Assembly (NCBI RefSeq): GCF_016802725.1
Contig: NC_052671.1
Location: 24,620,728-24,684,727, forward strand
Direction: 5' to 3'
Source: Solenopsis invicta
Lineage: Eukaryota > Arthropoda > Insecta > Hymenoptera > Formicidae
Length of the DNA stretch: 64,000 bases
The notes beneath the pieces are model-generated. The model was not told the origin of the DNA. It ran no database searches and was given only the letters and a program-made list of their open reading frames with translations. Of this stretch, positions 31,476 through 41,260 are shown one piece after another. A program made the translations under genes and the position numbers. Position 1 is the stretch's first letter, and each line of letters starts with the position of its first letter.

Positions 31476-34400
31476 AATACCAGCCACGACCGCACCTACG
31501 GGTCCGAATGGGATCCCACCGCATCTCCGCGCTACTAGACACCGGATCCGAGATCTCCATGATCAACGCAGACACCGCAGAGCTAATCCAACCGATGAGG
31601 ATCCGGCCAGTGACGCAAGAAGAAACCATTAGCCTGGCAGACGGTACCGCTGCCACCACTCTCGGACGGGTCAACATCCCGATACAAGTCGCAGGGCGGC
31701 GGCTACGCCACCGTTTTCATATCCTGCCGACGCTGGAAAGCCCGATGCTAATTGGCACCGACTTGTGGGCCCGACTAGGAATAATGATTCCCCCTCCAGC
31801 CACTATCACGCCCGGTGAGACTCCCACACGACCCGCGTACACGATCGCTACCGGCATTGTCTACCGCACCCCGCAGGAGGAACGGGAACTCCGAGCCTTC
31901 CTCGACTCAGAGCTTCCAAAGTTTGACACCGTGCGGGGACCGACCGACCGAGCCACTCACGTGATCCGCGTAAAAACCGATACACCGATCAAGCAACGAT
32001 ACCGACCGCGTAACCCAGCAATGCAGCAAATTATTGACGACGAGGTACGAGCCATGGAAGCAGCCGGCGTTATCGAACCGTCCACCAGCGCGTGGAGCTC
32101 CCCCGTCGTTATAGTGAGGAAAAAGGACGGCAAGCCGCGTTTCTGTATAGACTTCCGCAAGGTAAACGAGGTCACGGAACGCGACGCGTATCCCTTGCCT
32201 AACATTACCGCCACCCTGAACAAACTACGGGGTGCCCAGTTTTTATCGACCCTCGACCTCCAACAGGGATATTGGCAAGTGCCTCTGTCGCCCGAGAGCC
32301 GACCCGTAACCGCGTTCACCGTACCGGGCCGGGGACTCATGCAATTCACGGTCATGCCGTTTGGGCTGCATTCAGCCCCGGCCACCTTTCAGCGGCTGCT
32401 CGATACCGTGTTGGGTCCGGAGCTAGAGCCAAACGTGTTTGCTTACCTCGACGACATAATCATCGTAAGCGCGACCTTTTCCGAACACTTGCAACACCTA
32501 GCGGAAGTATTCCGACGCCTACGGGAGGCCCGACTGAAACTCAACCCTGAGAAGTGTCGATTCTGCGTGAACAACCTGAAGTACTTGGGACATGTGGTCG
32601 ACCGACAAGGAATTCGGACAGATCCCGACAAGATACGCGCCGTGGCGCAGTGGCCAGCACCCACAAACGTCCGACAGGTGCGTCAATTCATCGGCCTGGC
32701 ATCGTGGTACCGACGGTTCACACCCGATTTCGCGACCATCGCCGCGCCCCTCACCCATCTGACCCGCAAAAACGCCGCCTGGCGGTGGGGGGAGAACGAG
32801 GAGACCGCTTTCCGTACCCGGAAACACTCCCTCACCTCATCCCCCACGCTCGCCTGCCCGGACTTTTCACGCAGGTTCTTCCTGCAGACCGACGCGAGTA
32901 CCGACGCACTCGGCGCAGTATTATCACAATACTTTGAGGAGGGCGAACGCGTAATCGCCTATGCTAGTCGATCCCTTAATAAAGCCGAAAAGAATTACAG
33001 TGCGAACGAGCTCGAGTGCCTGGCCGTCGTGTGGGGGATCCGACACATGCGTGGCTATCTGGAGGGCTATGAGTTCACCGTGGTCACCGACCACCAGGCC
33101 CTCCAGTGGCTGCGCCGCCTCGACTCCCCCGCGGGACGCCTCGGACGATGGGCACTCGAGCTACAACAATTTAAGTTCGACGTCAAATACCGCAAGGGTC
33201 GACTAAACAAGGTAGCCGACGCCCTCTCGCGTCTACCAGCGGTGGGCAGCGCCCGCCGACCCGTCCGATGCACCTGGTACAGACGCCAGTTGCGCCGCGT
33301 GCGAGACCGCCCCTCGGATTTCCCAGAATATGAAATCCGACAGGGGAAGCTATTCCGGCACATCCTGCATTCCACTAATTTCCGCGAGGAACCGGCGGAC
33401 GAACAGTGGAAGATGTGCATACCGAGGGAGGACCGGGCCACCATCTTGCACCAGGTGCACGACGTACCCGCGGCTGGACACCTGGGCATAGCGAAAACTA
33501 TCGCACGGACCGCCAGGAAATACTACTGGCCCCGAATGTTTGCCGACGTGGCCCGCTATGTACGCTCATGCCCCAGTTGTTTGGCGCATAAGAGCTCGCA
33601 GGACCGACCAGCCGGCACTCTTCACACCACCCACGTGGAAACTCCATGGGAACAGGTAACCATCGACCTGGTGGGACCACTACCACGGTCACCACGCGGA
33701 CACACGTGGTTGCTTGTGATGCAGGACCGGTTCACAAAATGGGTGGAACTTAGTCCGCTGCGCCGCGCCACCGCCCCGGCAATAGCCCAGCACCTGCTAG
33801 ACAAAATTGTCTACCGCCACGGATGCCCCGCAACCATAATCTCCGATAATGGCCGGCAATTCATCTCGGGACAGATGAAACAACTGTGCCGGGACTTTAG
33901 GATCCAGCACCGCACTACACCCGCCTACGCTCCGCATTGTAACCCAGTGGAGCGCACCAACAGAACCATCAAGACCATGGTATCGCAATTTGTCGGGCAA
34001 AACCACCGGGACTGGGACCAACACCTCCCGGCCTTTCAATTCGCCTATAACACGGCACAGCACGAGGCCACCGGGTATAGCCCAGCCTACCTCAACAACG
34101 GGCGAGAATTGTCAGAGCCACCCCGCGAGCATCCTCGCCAGAATACACCTGCCACCGCACCGGACACCACGCACCGCCAGCTAAAGGACGCTTACGAGCT
34201 AGTACGGACCAATCTAGCCCGTGCGTTCAACCGACAGGAGAAGTACTACAACCTCCGACGCCGTGCCTGGAAACCGACGATTGGAGACCTCGTATGGAAG
34301 CGCGAACACCTATTATCCAGAAAAGAAGACGCATTCAACGCGAAGTTAGCGCCAAAGTACAAGGGGCCCATGGAAGTGCGAAAAATTCTCTCTCCCGTAA

Positions 34401-34636
34401 TTGTGGACCTGAGAGACGCAACCGGCAAATGGCACCGTGGGATACATGTGCAGGACCTGAAGCCGGACCGAAACCACCAGGAAACCGAGCCCACCAATCA
34501 GGGAGGGGAGAGCAGTACCGAATACACCGAAGACACCGACCCGGAAGGGGAAAGCGACTCCGAACGCACCGAGACCGTCGATAACGAGGGGGACCAAGCC
34601 GACCCCACCGATTCCGAGCAGGAGTATCCTATATAG
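31301..34636 (+). CDS. Gypsy pol polyprotein (protease, RT, RNase H, integrase)
   Basis: Open for 1111 codons in the -1 frame relative to gag, so expression probably needs a -1 frameshift in the overlap; the position given is the open stretch, not a proven start. Protease motif LLDTGSE is near residue 80. RT has FRKVNEVTERDAYPLP and YLDDIIIV near 382. RNase H has LQTDAST near 529 and VTDHQALQ. Integrase has an HHCC finger at about 716-760 and a DD35E core (TIDLVG, SDNGRQF, PVERTN). A GPY/F-like module (KYKGPMEV) and an acidic tail end the protein. No chromodomain is evident. No stop or shift was seen. Confidence 0.95.
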   Translation: MLAMQATRPQPLQLPKTAKKVLLPVWEGWCANQRLPSEAGKRRRGRDRRFRHPARIQLKYQPRPHLRVRMGSHRISALLDTGSEISMINADTAELIQPMRIRPVTQEETISLADGTAATTLGRVNIPIQVAGRRLRHRFHILPTLESPMLIGTDLWARLGIMIPPPATITPGETPTRPAYTIATGIVYRTPQEERELRAFLDSELPKFDTVRGPTDRATHVIRVKTDTPIKQRYRPRNPAMQQIIDDEVRAMEAAGVIEPSTSAWSSPVVIVRKKDGKPRFCIDFRKVNEVTERDAYPLPNITATLNKLRGAQFLSTLDLQQGYWQVPLSPESRPVTAFTVPGRGLMQFTVMPFGLHSAPATFQRLLDTVLGPELEPNVFAYLDDIIIVSATFSEHLQHLAEVFRRLREARLKLNPEKCRFCVNNLKYLGHVVDRQGIRTDPDKIRAVAQWPAPTNVRQVRQFIGLASWYRRFTPDFATIAAPLTHLTRKNAAWRWGENEETAFRTRKHSLTSSPTLACPDFSRRFFLQTDASTDALGAVLSQYFEEGERVIAYASRSLNKAEKNYSANELECLAVVWGIRHMRGYLEGYEFTVVTDHQALQWLRRLDSPAGRLGRWALELQQFKFDVKYRKGRLNKVADALSRLPAVGSARRPVRCTWYRRQLRRVRDRPSDFPEYEIRQGKLFRHILHSTNFREEPADEQWKMCIPREDRATILHQVHDVPAAGHLGIAKTIARTARKYYWPRMFADVARYVRSCPSCLAHKSSQDRPAGTLHTTHVETPWEQVTIDLVGPLPRSPRGHTWLLVMQDRFTKWVELSPLRRATAPAIAQHLLDKIVYRHGCPATIISDNGRQFISGQMKQLCRDFRIQHRTTPAYAPHCNPVERTNRTIKTMVSQFVGQNHRDWDQHLPAFQFAYNTAQHEATGYSPAYLNNGRELSEPPREHPRQNTPATAPDTTHRQLKDAYELVRTNLARAFNRQEKYYNLRRRAWKPTIGDLVWKREHLLSRKEDAFNAKLAPKYKGPMEVRKILSPVIVDLRDATGKWHRGIHVQDLKPDRNHQETEPTNQGGESSTEYTEDTDPEGESDSERTETVDNEGDQADPTDSEQEYPI

Positions 34637-34657
34637 TGGCCAAAGTTCGCCACTTCC

Positions 34658-34669
34658 GAAAGGGGGAGG
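34658..34669 (+). other. Polypurine tract
   Basis: GAAAGGGGGAGG lies immediately before the 3' LTR at 34673, the position used to prime plus-strand synthesis. Confidence 0.85.
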
Positions 34670-34672
34670 TGG

Positions 34673-35868
34673 TGTAACGTTACGCCTTTCCGCCGCCAAA
34701 CGCAACGCGTGAGAGCAAACACGCGCGCGCGTTCAGCTAAGCATGCCGCGATCACGCGCTACCATGCGTGCCGCGCGCCGCGCTCGGCAAGCGTCCCTAC
34801 TCCGGCCGGCCCCACCACGCGCGCTGACTAGTACCTACGACCGCGCGGACTGCTATATAAGCCGGCAGCGAGCAGCCGAGATCAGATCACTCCGAGCCAC
34901 CGATCTCAAACCTACTCCGCTCCTGCGCCGGGTATTCTCGACGCTCCTTAGCTTGGGCATTCTCAAGCACTTCCCCGGAACGGGCATTCTCGTTCTAACT
35001 TTCTCGCGACGGGAATACTCGTCGGTCCTAACGGCTGGGAATACTCGGCCAATCCCATCCTCCGTTCCGCGACGGGAATACTCGTCGTTTCCGCGGCTGG
35101 GTATTCTCGGCCAACAGGAACCGTCCGTCCCGCAATTCCGTTCTCGGGGATTCTCGAGACCCGCACCACCGTCGGGGATGCCCGACACCGTTCTAAGGCT
35201 CATTCCGCAAACCTGTTCCCTACGGGGTGACAACACCCCGCAGGGAGAGACCGCTTAGGTCTCTACCGTCGACCGCACTCGCGTATCGCGACTGACCGCC
35301 GCGCGGGCCAATAGCGGCCCGTTTAACTGTACGAAAAGTTAGCCGCTTCGCGGCCCTCCGATCATTACTTCCGAGCGCTTGGCGCACAATTCCGGTCCGT
35401 TCGTTCCGGAGCTTCTGGAATCCGCTCCGTTTAAATAGTAAGTACGCCGCGAATACATCATGACCGTTCTCTTAGTTTCACGCGGGCCGACGACCGCGCA
35501 ATTAAGCACTCCCGTGCCGTACTACCAATCGCGGAGTTCCCAAGATACGTACTCCTAAGTGTTTTAGATATTAAGTGTACCGCGAATATATTGTGACCGA
35601 TCTCTTGATGTCACGCGGGCCGACAACCGCGCAATTAAGTGCCGCAATACTATTCGAGTAGTTCAGTATTACCCGATAACAATATCGGATCTGTATCATT
35701 TCATTTTTGTACTAAAGCATAGCCAAATATATTTAACCTCTTTCGTTTTCACTACCAAACCACGGCGTTATCATTGAATACGAACCCGGACACCCGGCGA
35801 GCACATCCGAGCATTCTGTCCTGAACCAAAAATCCCGTAACCGACACCGAGAAAGTACCAGCGTTACA
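34673..35868 (+). repeat. 3' LTR of the Gypsy element
   Basis: Same length as the 5' LTR. The differences I found are single transitions near 34945, 35004, 35460, 35625 and 35815. In each, the 3' copy has T or A where the 5' copy has C or G. Confidence 0.97.
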
Positions 35869-36087
35869 TGTTAAACTAAGAGAAGGCTAAAATCAAATAT
35901 TATATCCCTATAGGAACGATTTAAACTGAAGGTTCTATAAATTTAAAGTAAACAATTACAATGTAGAATATACTATACAACTGACTTATTCTTATATCGG
36001 ATAATTACTACTTATAATTTTCTTAACTATATAAATACATATGTATATATATATACATGTATGTATGTGTGGATGTAGGTGTGCGAT

Positions 36088-36297
36088 TTACATTGGAAGT
36101 TCTTTTAACACAGCGGTGTTATTTATTTGTTCCTCTATGGCTTTGAGGCGGCGGATTCGGGGATTGTGGCGATTCCGGTGCCGCTTCACGGGTGCTCGGG
36201 ACTTATATTCGTGGATTCGGGGAATATTATCATTATTCACAAAAAAAACAAAACTCCGTTTCTCTCTATGTTTATCGAAAGGTTGGAGTTTAAACAC
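36088..36297 (-). pseudogene. Proline-rich frame of unit B, internally deleted
   Basis: Keeps the basic N-terminal block (IHEYKSRAPVKRHRNRHNPR, then IRRLKAIEEQINN) and passes straight into the final TAVLKELPM of the plus-copy protein, so about 190 residues are missing in frame. A short AAC match at both edges suggests a microhomology deletion. Unlike the plus copy, the frame stays open upstream and the TTTTAG acceptor-like sequence is changed to TTTTGTG. Confidence 0.7.
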
Positions 36298-36420
36298 TCC
36301 TTCGGGTTAACCCGAACAGGGTTCGAGTGAAACCAGAGGAGATTGAAGGTAAAAAGGGTTCGGCTAAATCTAAAGAGAGGAAGAGGAGGAAAGAAATTCT
36401 TACGATTGAAGAGAAGAAAT

Positions 36421-37275
36421 AAAGAGATTCTTCCGGATTGACTCTTGTGAGTAAATCCCAAGAAGAATGGAAAATTAGTAAATAAAAGATTCCTCCGGAT
36501 TGACTCTTGTGAGTAAATCCTAAGAAAGAGGAAAATTAATAATAAAAAGATTCTTCCGGATTGACTCTTGTGAGTAAATCCCAAGAAGAATGGAGAATTA
36601 GTAAATAAAAGATTCCTCCGGATTGACTCTTGTGAGTAAATCCTAAGAAAGAGGAAATTTAATAATAAAAAGATTCCTCCGGATTGACTCTTGTGAGTAA
36701 ATCCTAAGAAAGAGGAAAATTAGTAATAAAGAGATTCCTCCGGATTGACTCTTGTGAGTAAATCCTAAGAAAGAGGAAAATTAATAATAAAGAGATTCCT
36801 CCGGATTGACTCTTGTGAGTAAATCCTAAGAAAGAGGAAATTTAATAATAAAAAGATTCTTCCGGATTGACTCTTGTGAGTAAATCCCAAGAAGAATGGA
36901 AAATTAGTAATAAAAAGATTCCTCCGGATTGACTCTTGTGAGTAAATCCTAAGAAAGAGGAAAATTAATAATAAAGAGATTTTTCCGGATTGACTCTTGT
37001 GAGTAAATCCCAAGAAGAATGGAAAATTAGTAATAAAAAGATTCCTTCGGATTGACTCTTGTGAGTAAATCCTAAGAAAGAGGAAATTTAATAATAAAAA
37101 GATTCTTCCGGATTGACTCTTGTGAGTAAATCCCAAGAAGAATGGAAAATTAGTAATAAAAAGATTCCTCCGGATTGACTCTTGTGAGTAAATCCTAAGA
37201 AAGAGGAAAATTAATAATAAAGAGATTCTTCCGGATTGACTCTTGTGAGTAAATCCTAAGAAAGAGGAAAATTAG
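36421..37275 (-). repeat. Tandem array, about 14 copies of a 60-bp unit (unit B, minus copy)
   Basis: On the minus strand units read GGGATTTACTCACAAGAGTC then AATCCGGAAGAATC. Two monomer types alternate irregularly: one with CCCAAGAAGAATGG and one with CCTAAGAAAGAGG (plus-strand reading). All carry GTCAATCC instead of the GGAGATCC of the plus copy. Confidence 0.93.
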
Positions 37276-38217
37276 AGAGAGAGAGGGAGAGAGAGAGAGA
37301 GTATGGGAGGGGAGAGTAATAAATTTAGTGAATATATTATGTTTATACAAAAAATCCTTCGCAAAGAGAGAAAAGGTGTTCGAGAAAAAGAACAAGAGCG
37401 GAAGTAAACTAGGTGATTAATTCTGGACTTACTACTTGCTGAATGTGTGAGTGTTGATAATAGTGAATGGAATACTCTCGGAGCCGCAGGCCTCCAAACT
37501 GGGCCGTACTCAGCGGGAGATGGTCCGGTCGGAGGGATTCCGGGTGCGATGGGCAATGGTCTGCAGACCCCAACCAGGCACGTTTCGAATGGCACTTTTT
37601 CTTTCGACCGAGACGTACGCTCCGCACGAGTTTAAAGGCCGCGATCCGAGAGTCAGAGAACTCGAGCATACAAGATGCCACGGAACTGCGACTCGGAATG
37701 ATCAAGACTAGACTGCGCGCTCCGCTGGAAAACGCGCCTATTTATACAAATTTTCGTCTATGATTCCCTTTGTCCCATCGAGGGCCGTGTGCACCACTTT
37801 ATTCATTAATACGCCCACGTGCAATATTTGTTTTTATGACTTTTTTATATTTCTCGGTAATTGTTATCCGAGAAAGCGGCAGGTTTGACAATTGAACTCT
37901 CAGAAGCATTAAATGTCAAAAAATTCTTTGATTTGTTGCTATGCGGGTGTCGGGCATCAGAACTCAAAGGGATGCACACGTGCGTCTTCCAGATCCCTGA
38001 TTTTACTATCTTGAGATTTTCCGGTATCGAGCAACGGTGTCACCTCAGATCTCCTCAATTGATGAATTTATAACTACTTAATTTCCGACATCCGGTTATT
38101 GCCGTGAGAGTCACCGAATTCTTGGGATCGGGGTGAGATCACCGTCGCTCGCCCGTTAATTAGAATATCCGCTGGTTGCGAAGGAAAGAATCGTTACTCC
38201 GCAGGACGTAACATTGG

Positions 38218-38359
38218 ACATAATTATATTTACGAGCGTGTTTCTTTTGACTTAGATTTTGTACGTAATATGACTGAAATATTATGTTCGGTATATTTTG
38301 AAGAAATTTTACCAAGAATTATGCAAAATTTCAATGATAATAATAATAATAGCATTTAA
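38218..38359 (+). pseudogene. YqaJ-like nuclease gene of ISL2EU, 3' part
   Basis: After the duplicated TTGG the frame from 28667 resumes as HNYIYERVSFDLDFVRNMTE and ends at a TAA after an Asn-rich tail. The reading frame is exactly continuous across the insertion once the duplicate is removed, which proves that B landed in an exon of this gene. Confidence 0.85.
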
Positions 38360-38489
38360 TAATAATTAATAATAATTATATAAACATTGGACTTAATAAC
38401 TTTTTAAAATTTTTTATCATTACTATAATTAAGTAATATGAAATTAAAAATTATTATATTAAAAAAAATATTTATTTCGTTAAATTAAT

Positions 38490-40345
38490 TTACAAATATT
38501 TGTCTGTATTGAGTACTGGTGCGCTTAGATTTACAATAGCAGCCACAATTATTAAGATATGATCGAAATATGAAATTAAGTTCCATGGCACTTCATCCGA
38601 CATGAAAGAAAACTCTCTCATTCTTTGAATGACTCGTTCCACGTGTACTCTTGCTCGGGCTATTTCAGCAGTACGAAGTGCTTCTGTTTTCGAAAGTTGT
38701 AATTTTTTCTTTAAAAAAGGTGGTTGTATAAGAGTAAGATGTCTCTGTAAGAAAGTATTTTTTTAAATTAAGTATAGAAAATTAATGTAATATTATATAG
38801 TATTATAATGTACTTATTTTAAAAATATACCTTAAAGTATATAATAAATCTTACTTGTAAACATTCATTTTCAATTAGAAAACCTCTGTCCACCATGACA
38901 GCATCATTAGGATCTAATTTGTCAAGTATTCCAGAATCAATAACGATAAATTTATCGGATGCTCTACCTCCATAACTATTACTAACATGTACTATAAGGC
39001 CTGACGGCGTCACGGCGATATTCCATTTGACTGTATGGCGTTTTTTGTAATTTGAATAAGTCAATATTCTGCATTTGACACAATGTGGCTTTTCAATAGG
39101 AATTTCTGCGCAATCCATTATAATTCGTGTCGTTTTGAAGTTTTCAAAAACAATAGGCATATTAGATCTTATTATCTCTTGGTCAGGCCATGGTATCATT
39201 GTTTTCAAAACAAGTGATAGGAAAGGTATAATATTTTTAAAATAATTAGTACATGTTTGACGCGTGATACCAAATAACACAGCCAGGGCTGAGAAGGATA
39301 AATTTTGTTTTAACTTTACAAAGGCTAAGATTACTCTGTTTTTCAAATCCATTTCTTTTCTTTTGCTAACATTATTTATTTCTAAATCAGAAACACACTC
39401 AACAATACCATCCAACAATTCAAATGAATGTAATCCCATAAAAGTATTCAATTTTACTTGATCAGTTAGCATATCAATGAGCACAATTTTTTTAAATGTT
39501 GTAATAGAATTATTGAGAGGTGTATGCAGAGGTATAAATACTTGAATTCCTTTATCTGCATAACTTGGAACCTCTTCAACCTTTTCAGCATGATCAACAA
39601 AATATGTATTAACGTTACTGTTTTCTGAGTGCACAATATCATTTTTAATTATATCGTCGTTATTTGTATCAGTTAACCTGAAAGGTTTATCTCTAAAAAT
39701 GTAAAAAATGTGATTTTAAAAAATAGAATAAAAAATATATAATTTTTAATAGTACTATCATTAATAGTATTATAATATTAATAATATGTATTAATATTAT
39801 ACGCATAAAAATTTTATACTTATTTCGTTTTCTAAGACGTTGCTCTCTAGCTTCTTTTTTTTTCTCTGAGGAGATGTATCTCGTTTATCGTACAGTCTAA
39901 TGGGAATTTTCTGCGAAGGAACAACATTTGGTTTTAAATAATGCCGTTTTTTATTACCTGTAAAAATTAAAATATATTGTGATTATAGTTTGTCTTTTCC
40001 AACGAGATAGGTTATAGGTAATTTTACGTGTATTAATAAAATTACATAATAAGAAATATTTCAGTAATTAAAAATATTTTCCACTATTTGTAAACATATC
40101 ATATGACTTATTGCAGAAAATAATATACCTTGGAAAAAAAAATCTTTTAATAAAAAATGTTCCGAACAAACACGTATACTTGCGGATGATTGTTTTCCCA
40201 TTTTTAATGCAATCTGCCATTGTTTTTTCAGCTTGTCATCTTTCGGAAAATAATGAAAACTGATACCCTCTTTTTTATAATTACGGCATTGTGCCACGCA
40301 ACAATATGTTGTATTTCTTTTTAATTTAATTTTATTATTCTCCAT
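38490..40345 (-). CDS. ISL2EU-type transposase with THAP finger, four exons
   Basis: Exon 1 (40345-40129) encodes a THAP zinc finger (CCVAQCRN, FHYFPKD, the CSEH motif). Exon 2 is 39957-39820. Exon 3 runs from about 39620 to 38855 and carries a helix-turn-helix (ALAVLFGITRQTCTNYF) and the DDE_4-type Asp residues in IIMDCAEIP and AVMVDRGF. Exon 4 (38744-38490) supplies the catalytic Glu in ARVHVERVIQR and the C-terminus NTDKYL. The exon 1/2 and 3/4 joins keep frame with GT-AG borders. The exon 2/3 join is unclear because the obvious acceptors near 39691 lead to stops, so the gene may be damaged there. It would bind and cut the element's ends. Confidence 0.75.
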
Positions 40346-40431
40346 TATGAGTTATACACTTTATTTCAAAGTGTCTGACTAGCAATGCTTCTACCCATTG
40401 CCACCAGGAGCGCCACAGGAAAATCTTTGCA

Positions 40432-41151
40432 TCGCCAATAGTCGCGTCGGGTCAGGTTAGGTTGTGTATGTTGCGCGTTCTTATTTCAAGTGATTTTAAG
40501 TCGAGTAATTATTCGACTTAAAATTAACTATTAATACTGATTAATAATAATAAGATAATAGAATTGTTTGCAAACTTCTTGTGCTGTTCTTGTGCTATCC
40601 ATCAAGTGTGTGAGTAAATCCGTGAAAATGTTAAAAGTTTTGTGATACAATTTTTACAGGAGTAACAAACTTGGTGTATTTCTTGACGTTAATTCGTCAC
40701 ACAAAAACGTGAAGGGTCTTCATGTTACTTTTCCACGATCTTGAAATTCATTCAAGTAGCAACAGTAAAAACATCGAATCTGTACAAGGTAAGTGACAGA
40801 CAGAGATAGAGGTGTGTGTGTGTGTGTGTGCGTGTGTGCGTGTGTGCGTGTGTGCGTGTGTGCGTGTGTGCGTGCGCGCGTGTGCGCGCGTATGCTTATG
40901 TGTTTTATGCTTTCGTGTGGTAGAATAATTGTCAAACAGTGATCACAAGAATGCCCCGCGTAAGCTCCCGCGTCGGACGGTGAGTTGCGCCGCCTCTGTC
41001 TATTATGTGTACGCGGCCCATGATTCGTTAACTTTATCCTCTTACAATTCAAAATGTAAGCGTCGAAAATTTTCGTAGAGGATAAATCGTCTCAGAATTT
41101 ACTCAAAAACACGTTTTTGCAGGGACACATGGGTCGTTCTGAATCACCCTG
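40432..41151 (-). mobile_element. Repeat D, copy 2
   Basis: Reverse copy of 24326-25233, ending CACCCTG before a TA dinucleotide. It lacks the 201-bp MITE, which shows the empty site. It carries an interrupted GT/GC tract (40813-40890) and keeps the CTTCTTGTGCTGTTCTTGTG segment. Confidence 0.8.
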
Positions 41152-41260
41152 TATATCGATTTAAATATATTATAAAAAGTATGCACAATTGATTAAATTA
41201 TACAAATTTTTTTATTTTATACATATAGTTCATAAAAAATTAATCCGAATTTTGTGTATA

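Larger units (their letters stand above)
29133..35868 (+). mobile_element. Ty3/Gypsy LTR retrotransposon, complete (6736 bp)
   Basis: Two 1196-bp LTRs (29133-30328 and 34673-35868) begin TGTAACG and end CGTTACA, with TGTT duplicated at 29129-29132 and 35869-35872. A primer-binding site, gag, an overlapping pol in protease-RT-RNase H-integrase order and a polypurine tract are all present. There is no env frame. By eye the LTRs differ at about five positions, so the insertion is young. It inserted into the AT-rich 3' part of unit B. Confidence 0.97.
28668..38213 (-). mobile_element. Unit B, minus copy, with Gypsy inserted (TSD TTGG)
   Basis: Begins TGTTACGTCCAGGG (the element's 3' end reversed) and ends CAGGACGTAACA, with TTGG at 28664-28667 and 38214-38217. 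Without the 6736-bp Gypsy and its 4-bp duplication the unit is about 2.8 kb, versus 3.6 kb for the plus copy. Most of the loss is inside the proline-rich frame. Order on the minus strand is promoter near 37740, tandem array 37275-36421, shortened frame 36297-36088, then the AT-rich end. Confidence 0.85.
27745..40430. mobile_element. ISL2EU-type DNA transposon, interrupted
   Basis: Two converging genes with stop codons about 130 bp apart are the diagnostic content: a YqaJ-nuclease gene on the plus strand (27856 to 38359) and a THAP/DDE transposase gene on the minus strand (40345 to 38490). A pair of this kind is known from ISL2EU/IS4EU elements. Unit B inserted in the YqaJ gene with TTGG duplicated. 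The terminal repeats were not identified. The left side meets a solo element A end and the right side meets repeat D copy 2, so the ends may be lost. Confidence 0.75.
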
